This document shows positions 38,347 to 49,328 of a stretch of DNA of 64,000 bases, one piece after another. Every line of letters starts with the position of its first letter. Within the stretch, counting starts at the first letter, position 1. The stretch spans positions 1-64,000 of the forward strand of contig NZ_VMLR01000004.1 in the NCBI RefSeq assembly GCF_013276795.1. The letters are read 5' to 3'. The notes below the pieces were generated by a model, which was not told where the DNA came from, did not search any database, and saw only the letters and a program-made list of their open reading frames with translations. The position numbers were made by a program, and so were the translations under genes. The stretch comes from Streptococcus sp. 2342. Lineage in GTDB: Bacteria > Bacillota > Bacilli > Lactobacillales > Streptococcaceae.

Positions 38347-38727
38347 ATGGCTTCAAAAATGCTACACACTTGCTTGCGAGTAGAAAATCTTGAAAAATCA
38401 ATCGCATTTTATCAAGATGCTTTTGGTTTTAAAGAATTGCGTCGCAGAGATTTTCCAGACCATGCCTTCACGATTGTCTATCTAGGACTTGAGGGTGACG
38501 ACTATGAGTTGGAGTTGACTTATAACTACGATCACGGTCCTTATGTGGTTGGAGATGGATTTGCCCACATCGCCCTCAGTACACCTGATCTTGAGGCACT
38601 TCATCAAGAGCACAGTGCCAAAGGATATGAAGTGACTGAGCCAAATGGTCTACCAGGAACTGCACCTAATTATTACTTTGTCAAAGACCCTGATGGCTAC
38701 AAGGTCGAAGTCATTCGTGAAAAATAA
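38347..38727 (+). CDS. gloA: Glyoxalase I / VOC family protein
   Basis: 126 residues with two beta-alpha-beta-beta-beta modules. The metal ligands expected for glyoxalase I are His7 (LHTCLRV), Glu56-region (ELELTYN), His74-region (FAHIALS) and Glu122-region (YKVEVI), matching the E. coli-type Ni enzyme. It converts the methylglyoxal-thiol hemithioacetal to a lactoyl thioester. AAGGAGAAGAAT precedes the ATG, and it has its own terminator. The thiol used in this organism cannot be told from sequence. Confidence 0.88.
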   Translation: MASKMLHTCLRVENLEKSIAFYQDAFGFKELRRRDFPDHAFTIVYLGLEGDDYELELTYNYDHGPYVVGDGFAHIALSTPDLEALHQEHSAKGYEVTEPNGLPGTAPNYYFVKDPDGYKVEVIREK

Positions 38728-38736
38728 TCTCGTGAG

Positions 38737-38773
38737 GTCAAGTAGAATGTTCGTTTTCTACTTGACTTTTTTT
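38737..38773 (+). terminator. gloA terminator
   Basis: GTCAAGTAGAA-TGTTCGTT-TTCTACTTGAC followed by seven T. Confidence 0.92.
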
Positions 38774-38784
38774 AGCTGAAAGAG

Positions 38785-38960
38785 TATACTAATAAAAATT
38801 TAACCTTTAAGGGGAGTCCAGAGAGACTCACAAGGTGTCAGATAAAAGAATAGTGCAATTTTCTAGAGGAGACTTTTTGAGTGTGCTCTCTTGTGTTGTA
38901 CGATTTTAACTGAGGCCTTGCACTAGCAAGGTCTTTTCTTTGTCTGGTCCCCTTAAAATT
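38785..38960 (+). promoter_or_regulatory. PyrR-controlled attenuator of pyrK-pyrD
   Basis: TATACT at 38785-38790 starts the leader. TCCAGAGAGACTCACAAGG (38817-38835) matches the PyrR binding loop (UCCAGAGAG). The terminator CCTTGC-ACTA-GCAAGG with TCTTTT lies at 38916-38938, and GTGCTCTCT (about 38883) can pair with AGAGAG of the PyrR loop to form the antiterminator. When UMP/UTP is high, PyrR stabilises the anti-antiterminator and the terminator forms. TTTAAGGGG (38806-38814) and CCCCTTAAA (38949-38957) can close the whole leader just before the ribosome-binding site. Confidence 0.85.
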
Positions 38961-38975
38961 TAAGGAGGAAAAGTC

Positions 38976-40725
<1,750 letters not shown>

Positions 40726-40823
40726 ACTGCAATCAATCTGTTCTTGATTTTTTATTAGTTTGTAATATGAATTTCAGAGAATTTTGGTACAATAAAATAA
40801 ATAAGAACAGAGGAAGAAGGTTA

Positions 40824-42536
40824 ATGAAGAAAGTAAGATTTATTTTTTTAGCCCTGCTATTTTTCTTAGCTAGACCAGACAGTGTAATGGCCAGTGATGG
40901 TACTTGGCAAGGAAAACAATACCTGAAAGCAGATGGCAGTCAAGCAGCCAATGAGTGGGTTTTTGATGCTCATTATCAATCTTGGTTTTATATAAAAGCA
41001 GATGCCAACTATGCTGAAAATGAATGGCTGAAACAAGGTGACGACTATTTTTATCTCAAATCTGGTGGCTATATGGCCAAGTCAGAATGGATAGAAGACA
41101 AGGGAGCCTTCTATTATCTTGACCAAAATGGAAAGATGAAAAGAAATGCTTGGGTAGGAACTTCCTATGTTGGTGCAACAGGTGCCAAAGTAATCGAAGA
41201 CTGGGTCTATGATTCTCAATACGACGCTTGGTTTTATATCAAAGCAGATGGAGAGCACGCAGAGAAAGAATGGCTCAAAATTAAAGGGAAGGACTATTAT
41301 TTCAAATCCGGTGGTTATCTACTGACAAGTCAGTGGATTGACCAGGCTTATGTGAATGCCAGTGGCGCCAAAGTACAGCAAGGTTGGCTTTTTGACAAAC
41401 AATACCAATCTTGGTTTTACATCAAAGAAACTGGAAATCATGCTGACAAAGAATGGATTTTCGAAAATGGTCACTATTATTATCTAAAATCGGGAGGCTA
41501 TATGGCAGCCAATGAATGGATTTGGGATAAGGAGTCATGGTTTTACATCAAATCTGATGGTAAAATGGCTGAGAAAGAATGGTTATACGATTCTAAAGGT
41601 CAAGCCTGGTACTACTTCAAATCCGGTGGCTACATGGCGAAAAATGAGACAGTAGAAGGTTATCAGCTTGGAAGCGACGGTAAATGGCTTGGAGAAAAAG
41701 CTACAAATGAAAATGCTGCTTATTATCAAGTAGTGCCTGTCACAGCAAATGTTTATAATGCAGATGGTGAAAAGCTCTCCTATATATCGCAAGGTAGTGT
41801 CGTCTGGCTAGATAAGGATAGAAAAAGTGATGACAAGCGCCTGGCTATTACTATTTCTGGTTTGTCAGGCTATATGAAAACAGAAGATTTACAAGCGCTG
41901 GATGCTAGTAAGGACTTTATCCCTTATTATGAGAGTGATGGACACCGTTTTTATCACTATGTGGCTCAGAATGCTAGTATCCCAGTAGCTTCTCATCTTT
42001 CTGATATGGAAGTAGGCAAGAAATATTATTCGGCAGATGGGCTGCATTTTGATGGTTTTAACCTTGAGAATCCCTTCCTTTTCAAAGATTTGACAGAGGC
42101 TACAAACTACAGTGCTGAAGATTTGGATAAGGTATTTAGTTTGTTAAATATTGACAATAGTCTCTTGGAAAATAAGGGAGCTACCTTTAAGGAAGCTGAA
42201 GAACATTACCATATCAATGCCCTTTACCTCCTTGCCCATAGTGCTTTAGAAAGTGATTGGGGACGAAGTAAGATTGCCAAAGATAAGAATAATTTCTTTG
42301 GAATTACAGCCTATGACACGACCCCTTACCTTTCTGCCAAGACATTTGATGATGTGGATAAGGGAATTTTAGGTGCAACCAAGTGGATTAAGGAAAATTA
42401 TATCGATAGGGGCAGAACTTTCCTTGGAAATAAGGCGTCTGGTATGAATATGGAATATGCCTCAGACCCATATTGGGGCGAAAAAATTGCTAGTGTGATG
42501 ATGAAAATCAATGAAAAACTAGGTGGCAAAGATTAG
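40824..42536 (+). CDS. lytB: Endo-beta-N-acetylglucosaminidase LytB (choline-binding)
   Basis: 570 residues. Signal peptide 1-23 (ending SVMA), then about a dozen choline-binding-type repeats of the LytB pattern (SWFYIKADGxxAExEWL, YYFKSGGYMA) to roughly residue 290, an SH3-like segment, a WW-like linker and a C-terminal GH73 domain. The catalytic Glu is in SALESDWGRSKIAKDKNNFFGI. It separates daughter cells by cleaving septal peptidoglycan. Pneumococcal LytB is longer (about 658-702 residues by memory), mainly in repeat number. An extended -10 TGGTACAAT lies about 30 bp upstream; AGGAAGAAGG precedes ATG 40824. Confidence 0.94.
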   Translation: MKKVRFIFLALLFFLARPDSVMASDGTWQGKQYLKADGSQAANEWVFDAHYQSWFYIKADANYAENEWLKQGDDYFYLKSGGYMAKSEWIEDKGAFYYLDQNGKMKRNAWVGTSYVGATGAKVIEDWVYDSQYDAWFYIKADGEHAEKEWLKIKGKDYYFKSGGYLLTSQWIDQAYVNASGAKVQQGWLFDKQYQSWFYIKETGNHADKEWIFENGHYYYLKSGGYMAANEWIWDKESWFYIKSDGKMAEKEWLYDSKGQAWYYFKSGGYMAKNETVEGYQLGSDGKWLGEKATNENAAYYQVVPVTANVYNADGEKLSYISQGSVVWLDKDRKSDDKRLAITISGLSGYMKTEDLQALDASKDFIPYYESDGHRFYHYVAQNASIPVASHLSDMEVGKKYYSADGLHFDGFNLENPFLFKDLTEATNYSAEDLDKVFSLLNIDNSLLENKGATFKEAEEHYHINALYLLAHSALESDWGRSKIAKDKNNFFGITAYDTTPYLSAKTFDDVDKGILGATKWIKENYIDRGRTFLGNKASGMNMEYASDPYWGEKIASVMMKINEKLGGKD

Positions 42537-42568
42537 TCCTATAATTGGATATGATTTGAGTCTAAGCT

Positions 42569-42604
42569 AAAAATCCTGATTTTAAGTTAAATCAGGATTT
42601 TTTC
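42569..42604. terminator. Bidirectional terminator between lytB and pavA
   Basis: AAAAATCCTGATTTA pairs with TAAATCAGGATTTTT across AGT-type loop bases. The last codons and stop of pavA (stop at 42594-42592) lie inside the 3' arm. Confidence 0.88.
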
Positions 42605-44247
42605 ATGGATGAGATTTTTTCGGGGTCTGGTGTGACACGGAGGGTCTTTTGTCCTGTGTAAGTGACAAAGCCGGGTTTTCCGCCAGTTGGTTTGTTGAGT
42701 TTCTTGACTTCAATCATATCTACCTGAACCAGATTTGACAGGCGACCTTGAGAGAAGTAGGCGGCCAGCTCTGCTGCGTCTGTTTTGACTTCATCAGATG
42801 GGTCTAGATTTCCTGAGATGACAACATGACTTCCAGGAATGTCCTTGGCATGGAACCAAAGTTCTTCCTTGCGGGCCATTTTAAAGGTTAGCTCCTCATT
42901 TTGTAGGTTGTTGCGACCGACATAGATGATGGTTTTGCCATCACTGGCCAGATACTGTTCTGGCTTTTTGCGTTTCTGGATTTTTTCTCGCTGTCTTCTT
43001 CGGATAAATCCGGTTTGGATCAATTCTTCACGGATTTCGGCAATTTCTTCTAGTCCAGCTTGGTTGAGCACAGTCTCCACACTTTCCAGATAGAGAATGG
43101 TTGCCTTGGTTTCCTCAATCAGATCAGTCAAGTATTTGACAGCTTCTTTGAGTTTCTGATACCGTTTAAAATAGCGTTGGGCATTCTGGTTGGGAGTCAA
43201 GGCCTTATCAAGCGCAATGGTGATCGGTTGGTTGGTGTAGTAGTTGTCTAGGATAACCTGGTCTTGGTCGTTAGGCACTTGGTGGAGGAAGGTTGTTAGC
43301 AATTCCCCTTTTTGACGAAATTCCTCCGCATTGTCTGTCGCCAGTAACTCTTTTTCTTGTTTTTTCAGCTTATGGCGATTTTTTTGAAGTTCATTTTCAA
43401 CACGGCGAATGAGTTCACTGGCTTGTTGTTTGACGCGGTCTCGCTCAGCCTTATCCTTATAGTAGGTGTCCAGCAAATCAGAAAGACTGGCAAAAGGCTC
43501 TCCCACCTGATTTGCAAAAGGAACTGGACTGAAGGAAGTCTCAGTCAAGCAGGGTTTGGTTTCTTGATTGAAAAAGTTACGGAAAGTAGATAGTTTATCA
43601 CTAACCAGTATCCTTTCCAATTCATTTGCTGTATCGCGTCCCAGACCTTGAAAGAGGCTTTGAAGATTTTTAGCTGTCGTTTCCTGTGTTTGCAGGATTT
43701 CAAAGAGTTTCTCGTCCTTGATCGTAAAAGGATTGAGAGATTCCGTACTTGGCGGAGCAATGTAGGTCGACCCAGGAAGCAAGGTACGGTAGCTATTTTG
43801 TGAAAAGCCGACGTGTTTAATGACTTCGAGGATTTTGTGGCTACTTTTATCAACCAGTAGAATATTACTGTGTTTACCCATAATCTCGATAATCAAGGTA
43901 GCCTGGATATGGTCTCCAATCTCGTTTTTATTGGAAACTGTAATTTCCACAATACGGTCATTTTCCACTTGCTCAATCGACTCAATCAGGGCACCCTGCA
44001 AATATTTTCTCAAAACCATGATAAAGGTGGAAGGTTGGGCTGGATTTTCAAAAGTCGTTTGGGTCAGCTGAATGCGTCCAAAAACTGGATGGGCAGAGAG
44101 GAGCAGGCGATGACTTTGGCGATTGCTGCGGATTTGCAAGACCAACTCTTGTTCAAAAGGCTGATTGATTTTCTGGATGCGACCGTTCACTAACTCTCTT
44201 CGTAATTCCTCAACCATGTGGTGTAAAAAAAATCCGTCAAATGACAT
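42592..44247 (-). CDS. pavA: PavA/RqcH, Rqc2-type ribosome quality-control protein (fibronectin-binding)
   Basis: 551 residues, exactly the PavA length. NFACT-N domain at the start (MSFDGFFLHHMVEELRREL), helix-hairpin-helix and a central coiled coil (about 280-440), then the NFACT-R domain (ARKEELWFHAKDIPGSHVVI). RqcH adds C-terminal alanine tails to nascent chains on stalled 50S subunits; in streptococci the same protein was first found as a surface fibronectin-binding adhesin. ATG 44247 follows AAGGAGAGA; a further upstream ATG at 44274 has no such site. Promoter TGATATAAT at 44286-44278. Divergent from ybeY. Confidence 0.95.
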   Translation of the reverse strand: MSFDGFFLHHMVEELRRELVNGRIQKINQPFEQELVLQIRSNRQSHRLLLSAHPVFGRIQLTQTTFENPAQPSTFIMVLRKYLQGALIESIEQVENDRIVEITVSNKNEIGDHIQATLIIEIMGKHSNILLVDKSSHKILEVIKHVGFSQNSYRTLLPGSTYIAPPSTESLNPFTIKDEKLFEILQTQETTAKNLQSLFQGLGRDTANELERILVSDKLSTFRNFFNQETKPCLTETSFSPVPFANQVGEPFASLSDLLDTYYKDKAERDRVKQQASELIRRVENELQKNRHKLKKQEKELLATDNAEEFRQKGELLTTFLHQVPNDQDQVILDNYYTNQPITIALDKALTPNQNAQRYFKRYQKLKEAVKYLTDLIEETKATILYLESVETVLNQAGLEEIAEIREELIQTGFIRRRQREKIQKRKKPEQYLASDGKTIIYVGRNNLQNEELTFKMARKEELWFHAKDIPGSHVVISGNLDPSDEVKTDAAELAAYFSQGRLSNLVQVDMIEVKKLNKPTGGKPGFVTYTGQKTLRVTPDPEKISSMKKS

Positions 44248-44351
44248 CGTTCTCTCCTTGTGATTGTATTCCATAGTATTATATCAAAAAGGTAGAATAA
44301 AATCATGGAAATGTGGTATAATAAAGCCAAGTAAAGAGAAACGAGAAGCAC

Positions 44352-44849
44352 ATGTATATTGAAATGGTAGATGAAACTGGTCAAGTTTCAAAAGAAATGT
44401 TGCAACAAACCCAAGAAATTTTGGAATTTGCAGCCCAAAAATTAGGCAAAGAAGACAAGGAGATGGCAGTTACCTTTGTGACTAACGAGCGTAGTCATGA
44501 ACTCAATCTTGAGTACCGTGACACAGACCGTCCGACAGATGTCATCAGCCTTGAGTATAAACCAGAATTGGAAATTGCCTTTGACGAGGAAGATTTGCTT
44601 GAAAATCCGGAATTGGCAGAGATGATGTCTGAGTTTGATGCCTATATTGGGGAACTGTTCATCTCTATTGATAAGGCTCATGAGCAGGCCGAGGAATATG
44701 GCCATAGCTTTGAGCGTGAGATGGGCTTCTTGGCAGTACACGGCTTTTTACATATCAACGGCTATGATCACTACACTCCGGAAGAAGAAGCAGAGATGTT
44801 CGGTTTACAAGAAGAAATTTTGACAGCCTATGGACTCACAAGACAATAA
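44352..44849 (+). CDS. ybeY: Endoribonuclease YbeY (rRNA maturation)
   Basis: 165 residues. The zinc-binding catalytic motif is [11 protein letters not shown] near the C-terminus. YbeY takes part in 16S rRNA 3' maturation and ribosome quality control with Era, two genes downstream. Extended -10 TnTGnTATAAT ends at 44322. It is first of a tight operon reaching at least to rpmG and overlaps dgkA by 20 bp. Confidence 0.96.
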   Translation: MYIEMVDETGQVSKEMLQQTQEILEFAAQKLGKEDKEMAVTFVTNERSHELNLEYRDTDRPTDVISLEYKPELEIAFDEEDLLENPELAEMMSEFDAYIGELFISIDKAHEQAEEYGHSFEREMGFLAVHGFLHINGYDHYTPEEEAEMFGLQEEILTAYGLTRQ

Positions 44850-45225
44850 ACGAAAATGGAAAAATCGTGACCTGATATCCAGTTTAGAATTTGCTCTCAC
44901 AGGAATTTTTACTGCTATCAAGGAAGAACGCAATATGCGAAAACATGCAGTAACGGCTCTTGTAGTCATTCTTGCAGGTTTTGTTTTTCAGGTGTCACGA
45001 ATCGAATGGCTCTTTCTCCTATTGAGCATTTTCTTGGTAGTAGCCTTTGAAATTATCAATTCTGCTATTGAAAATGTGGTGGATTTGGCCAGTCATTATC
45101 ACTTTTCCATGCTGGCTAAAAATGCCAAGGATATGGCGGCTGGCGCGGTATTAGTGGTCTCTCTTTTCGCAGCCTTAACAGGCGCATTGATTTTTCTCCC
45201 ACGAATCTGGGATTTATTATTTTAA
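44830..45225 (+). CDS. dgkA: Diacylglycerol/undecaprenol kinase
   Basis: 131 residues with three membrane helices. The DgkA signature [13 protein letters not shown] is present, preceded by an N-terminal amphipathic stretch ([14 protein letters not shown]). In Gram-positives this enzyme phosphorylates undecaprenol, recycling the cell-wall lipid carrier, though the name suggests diacylglycerol. It starts inside ybeY. Confidence 0.93.
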   Translation: MDSQDNKRKWKNRDLISSLEFALTGIFTAIKEERNMRKHAVTALVVILAGFVFQVSRIEWLFLLLSIFLVVAFEIINSAIENVVDLASHYHFSMLAKNAKDMAAGAVLVVSLFAALTGALIFLPRIWDLLF

Positions 45226-45241
45226 ACAGTAAGAGGAAATT

Positions 45242-46141
45242 ATGACTTTTAAATCAGGCTTTGTAGCCATTTTAGGACGTCCCAATGTTGGGAAGTCAAC
45301 TTTTTTAAATCATGTCATGGGGCAAAAGATTGCCATCATGAGTGATAAGGCGCAGACAACGCGCAATAAAATCATGGGAATTTACACGACTGATAAGGAA
45401 CAAATCGTTTTTATCGACACACCAGGGATTCACAAACCTAAAACAGCTCTCGGAGATTTCATGGTTGAGTCTGCCTACAGTACCCTTCGCGAAGTGGACA
45501 CCGTTCTTTTCATGGTGCCTGCTGATGAAGCGCGTGGTAAGGGAGACGACATGATTATCGAGCGTCTCAAGGTTGCTAAGGTTCCTGTGATTTTGGTGGT
45601 GAATAAAATCGATAAGGTTCACCCAGACCAGCTTTTATCTCAGATCGATGATTTCCGTAACCAAATGGACTTCAAGGAAATTGTTCCAATCTCAGCTCTT
45701 CAGGGGAATAATGTGTCTCGTCTAGTGGATATTTTGAGTGAAAATTTGGATGAAGGATTCCAGTATTTCCCGTCTGATCAAATCACAGACCATCCAGAAC
45801 GTTTCTTGGTTTCAGAGATGGTCCGTGAGAAAGTCTTGCACCTAACTCGTGAAGAGATTCCGCATTCGGTAGCAGTAGTTGTGGATTCTATGAAACGAGA
45901 CGAAGAGACAGACAAGGTGCATATCCGTGCAACTATCATGGTTGAGCGCGATAGTCAAAAAGGCATTATCATCGGTAAAGGTGGCGCTATGCTTAAGAAA
46001 ATCGGTAGTATGGCCCGTCGTGATATCGAACTCATGCTAGGAGACAAGGTCTTCCTAGAAACATGGGTCAAGGTCAAGAAAAACTGGCGCGATAAAAAAC
46101 TAGATTTGGCTGACTTTGGCTATAATGAAAAAGAATATTAA
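45242..46141 (+). CDS. era: GTPase Era
   Basis: 299 residues. G motifs GRPNVGKS (G1), TTRNKIMG (G2), DTPGIHKP (G3), NKID (G4) and ISAL (G5); the C-terminal KH domain has [13 protein letters not shown]. Era binds the 3' end of 16S rRNA and is a checkpoint in 30S assembly. GAGGAAATT precedes the ATG; it follows dgkA by 16 bp. Confidence 0.98.
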   Translation: MTFKSGFVAILGRPNVGKSTFLNHVMGQKIAIMSDKAQTTRNKIMGIYTTDKEQIVFIDTPGIHKPKTALGDFMVESAYSTLREVDTVLFMVPADEARGKGDDMIIERLKVAKVPVILVVNKIDKVHPDQLLSQIDDFRNQMDFKEIVPISALQGNNVSRLVDILSENLDEGFQYFPSDQITDHPERFLVSEMVREKVLHLTREEIPHSVAVVVDSMKRDEETDKVHIRATIMVERDSQKGIIIGKGGAMLKKIGSMARRDIELMLGDKVFLETWVKVKKNWRDKKLDLADFGYNEKEY

Positions 46142-46189
46142 GTAGAGGTGGGCTCATGCCTGCTTCTTGTTTTTACAGAAGGAGGACTT

Positions 46190-47014
46190 ATGCCTGAATT
46201 ACCTGAAGTTGAAACGGTTCGTCGTGGCTTAGAAAAATTGATTCTAGGTAAGAAAATTTCGAGTATAGAAATTCGCTATCCCAAGATGATTAAGACAAAT
46301 CTGGACGAGTTTCAAAAGGAAGTGCCTGGTCAGATTGTTGAGTCAATGGGACGTCGTGGCAAATATTTGCTTTTTTACCTGACAGACAAGGTCTTGATTT
46401 CCCATTTACGGATGGAGGGCAAGTATTTTTATTATCCGAACCAAGTTCCTGAACGCAAGCATGCCCATGTTTTCTTCCAGTTTGAGGATGGTGGCACGCT
46501 TGTTTATGAGGATGTTCGCAAGTTTGGTACTATGGAACTCTTGGCGCCTGACCTTTTGAAAGCCTACTTTATTTCTAAAAAACTAGGTCCGGAGCCGAAA
46601 GAGCAGGATTTTAATTTGCAGGTCTTTCAAACTGCTCTTACCAAGTCCAAAAAGCCTATCAAATCCCATCTCCTAGACCAGACCTTGGTTGCTGGTCTTG
46701 GCAATATCTATGTGGATGAGGTTCTCTGGCGAGTTCAGGTTCATCCAGCAAGACCTTCTCAGACTTTGACTGCAGCAGAAGCGTCAGCCATTCATGACCA
46801 GACCATTGCTGTATTGGGTCAGGCTGTTGAAAAAGGTGGCTCGACCATTCGGACTTATACCAATGCCTTTGGGGAAGACGGAACCATGCAGGATTTTCAT
46901 CAGGTCTATGACAAGGCTGGTCAAAAATGCTCACGCTGTGGAACTGTGATTGAGAAAATTCAACTAGGCGGACGTGGAACCCACTTTTGTCCAAACTGTC
47001 AAAGGAGGGACTGA
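46190..47014 (+). CDS. mutM: Formamidopyrimidine-DNA glycosylase (MutM/Fpg)
   Basis: 274 residues. After Met comes the catalytic PELPEVE with N-terminal Pro as the nucleophile, so ATG 46190 (after GAAGGAGGAC) is the certain start. The helix-two-turn-helix and a C-terminal zinc finger [24 protein letters not shown] are intact. It removes 8-oxoguanine from DNA. Its stop overlaps the coaE start by one base (TGATG). Confidence 0.97.
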   Translation: MPELPEVETVRRGLEKLILGKKISSIEIRYPKMIKTNLDEFQKEVPGQIVESMGRRGKYLLFYLTDKVLISHLRMEGKYFYYPNQVPERKHAHVFFQFEDGGTLVYEDVRKFGTMELLAPDLLKAYFISKKLGPEPKEQDFNLQVFQTALTKSKKPIKSHLLDQTLVAGLGNIYVDEVLWRVQVHPARPSQTLTAAEASAIHDQTIAVLGQAVEKGGSTIRTYTNAFGEDGTMQDFHQVYDKAGQKCSRCGTVIEKIQLGGRGTHFCPNCQRRD

Positions 47015-47619
47015 TGGGAAAAATCATTGGAATCACAGGAGGAATTGCCTCTGGTAAGTCAACTGTGACAAATTTTTTAAGAAAACAAGGTTTTCAAGTG
47101 GTGGATGCTGACGCAGTTGTACACCAGCTACAGAAATCTGGTGGTCGTCTGTTTGAGGCTCTAGTCCAGCACTTTGGTCAAGAAATCATTCTAGAAAACG
47201 GAGAACTCAATCGCCCTCTCCTAGCTAGTCTCATCTTTTCAAATCCTGATGAACGGGAATGGTCTAAACGAATCCAAGGGGAGATTATTCGTGAAGAACT
47301 GGCTACTTTGAGAGACCAGTTGGCTCAGACAGAAGCTATCTTTTTCATGGATATTCCCTTGCTTTTTGAACAGGACTACAGCGCTTGGTTTGATGAGACA
47401 TGGTTGGTCTATGTGGATCGAGATGTCCAAGTAGAACGTTTAATGAAAAGAGACCACTTGTCCAAAAATGAAGCTGAATCTCGTCTGGCAGCCCAGTGGC
47501 CTTTAGAGAAAAAGAAAGATTTGGCTAGTCATGTTTTAGATAACAATGGAAATCTGGACCAGCTTCTTACTCAAGTGCGTATCCTTCTCGAGGGAGGTGC
47601 ACAAGATGACAGAGATTAA
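47014..47619 (+). CDS. coaE: Dephospho-CoA kinase
   Basis: 201 residues. P-loop GGIASGKST near residue 8, MDIPLLFE and the lid-region RDHLSKNEAESRLAAQWPLEKKK are typical. It performs the last step of coenzyme A synthesis. GGAGGG precedes ATG 47014. It is coupled to mutM upstream and overlaps pmrA by 14 bp. Confidence 0.96.
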   Translation: MGKIIGITGGIASGKSTVTNFLRKQGFQVVDADAVVHQLQKSGGRLFEALVQHFGQEIILENGELNRPLLASLIFSNPDEREWSKRIQGEIIREELATLRDQLAQTEAIFFMDIPLLFEQDYSAWFDETWLVYVDRDVQVERLMKRDHLSKNEAESRLAAQWPLEKKKDLASHVLDNNGNLDQLLTQVRILLEGGAQDDRD

Positions 47620-48805
47620 CTGGAAGGATAATTTGCGCATTGCCTGGTTTGGTAATTTTCTGACAGGAGCCAGTATTTCTTTGGTTGTGCCCTTTATGCC
47701 CATTTTTGTGGAAAATCTAGGTGTTGGGAGTGAGCAAGCTGCTTTTTATGCAGGCTTGGCTATTTCTGTATCTGCTATTTCCGCGGCGCTCTTTTCTCCT
47801 ATCTGGGGAATCCTTGCTGACAAATACGGAAGAAAACCCATGATGATTCGAGCTGGACTTGCCATGACCATTACTATGGGAGGCTTAGCCTTTGTCCCAA
47901 ATATCTATTGGCTAATCTTTCTTCGTTTACTGAATGGTGTATTTGCAGGTTTTGTTCCTAATGCAACAGCCCTGATAGCCAGTCAGGTTCCCAAGGAGAA
48001 ATCAGGCTCTGCCTTAGGTACTCTGTCTACAGGCGTAGTTGCAGGTACTCTAACTGGTCCTTTTATTGGTGGCTTTATCGCAGAATTATTTGGCATTCGT
48101 ACGGTTTTCTTACTGGTTGGTAGTTTTTTATTTTTAGCTGCTATTTTGACTATTTGCTTTATCAAGGAAGATTTTCAACCAGTAGCCAAGGAAAGGGCTA
48201 TTCCAACAAAGGAATTATTTACATCGGTCAAATATCCCTATCTTTTGGTCAATCTCTTTTTAACCAGTTTTGTCATCCAATTTTCAGCCCAATCGATTGG
48301 TCCTATTTTGGCTCTTTATGTGCGTGACTTAGGGCAGACAGAGAATCTTCTTTTTGTATCTGGTTTGATTGTATCCAGTATGGGCTTTTCCAGTATGATG
48401 AGTGCGGGAGTTATGGGCAAGCTAGGTGACAAGGTGGGCAATCATCGTCTCTTGGTTGTCGCCCAGTTTTATTCAGTCATCATCTATCTCCTCTGCGCCA
48501 ATGCTTCTAGCCCCCTCCAACTGGGACTCTATCGATTCCTCTTTGGCTTGGGAACCGGTGCGCTGATTCCCGGGGTCAATGCGCTACTCAGCAAAATGAC
48601 TCCCAAAGCCGGCATTTCGAGGGTCTTTGCCTTCAATCAGGTATTCTTTTATCTGGGTGGTGTCGTTGGTCCTATGGCAGGTTCTGCAGTAGCAGGACAA
48701 TTTGGCTACCATGCAGTCTTTTATGCGACAAGCCTTTGTGTTGCCTTTAGTTGTCTCTTTAACCTGCTTCAATTTCGAACATTATTAAAAGTAAAGGAAA
48801 TCTAG
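47606..48805 (+). CDS. pmrA: MFS multidrug efflux transporter PmrA
   Basis: 399 residues, twelve membrane helices. The conserved loop 2-3 motif GxLADxxGRKPMMI appears as [35 protein letters not shown] is the antiporter motif C. Length and neighbours match pneumococcal PmrA, associated with efflux of fluoroquinolones and dyes. ATG 47606 follows GGGAGGTGCACAAG. It overlaps both coaE and, by one base, rpmG. Confidence 0.93.
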
Positions 48806-48954
48806 TGCGAGTAAAAATTAATCTCAAATGCTCCTCTTGTGGCAGTATCAATTACCTAACCAGTAAAAATTCAAAAACCCATCCAGACAAGATTGAGGTT
48901 TTAAAGTATTGTCCCAAGGAAAGAAAAGTAACCCTACATCTTGAATCTAAGTAG
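48805..48954 (+). CDS. rpmG: 50S ribosomal protein L33
   Basis: 49 residues from GTG 48805, whose first base is the last base of the pmrA stop codon. The sequence ([19 protein letters not shown]...[24 protein letters not shown]) is a typical short L33 with CSSC and a later Cys-Pro. AAAGGAAA lies eight bases upstream. Start codon and overlap imply coupled translation with pmrA. Too short for many gene finders. Confidence 0.93.
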
Positions 48955-48993
48955 ATTTTATGGTAAAATAATAAGGATTTTAAGGAGTTTGAT

Positions 48994-49227
48994 ATGTATA
49001 ACCTATTATTAACCATTTTATTAGTATTATCTGTTGTGATTGTGATTGCGATTTTCATGCAACCAACCAAAAACCAATCCAGCAATGTATTTGATGCCAG
49101 CTCAGGTGATTTGTTTGAACGCAGTAAAGCACGCGGTTTTGAAGCTGTAATGCAGCGTTTGACAGGGATTTTAGTCTTTTTCTGGCTAGCCATTGCCTTA
49201 GCATTGACGGTATTATCAAGTAGATAA
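48994..49227 (+). CDS. secG: Protein translocase subunit SecG
   Basis: 77 residues with two membrane helices (5-22 and about 55-73) and the cytoplasmic loop NVFDASSGDLFERSKARGFEAVMQRLTGI typical of SecG. It stimulates the SecYEG channel. Extended -10 TGGTAAAAT at 48961-48969 and AAGGAG before the ATG. Its terminator lies between it and rnr. Confidence 0.94.
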   Translation: MYNLLLTILLVLSVVIVIAIFMQPTKNQSSNVFDASSGDLFERSKARGFEAVMQRLTGILVFFWLAIALALTVLSSR

Positions 49228-49236
49228 GAAAATAAT

Positions 49237-49266
49237 GGGCAGGACTAGGTCTTTGCCTCTTTTTAT
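49237..49266 (+). terminator. secG terminator
   Basis: GGGCA-G-GAC-TAG-GTC-T-TTGCC with TCTTTTTATTTTT after it. Confidence 0.7.
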
Positions 49267-49328
49267 TTTTAAAGGATGTTTGAGAAGGTTTTACAGTAAA
49301 AGAAAATTAAAAAATCTAGAAAGAAAAT

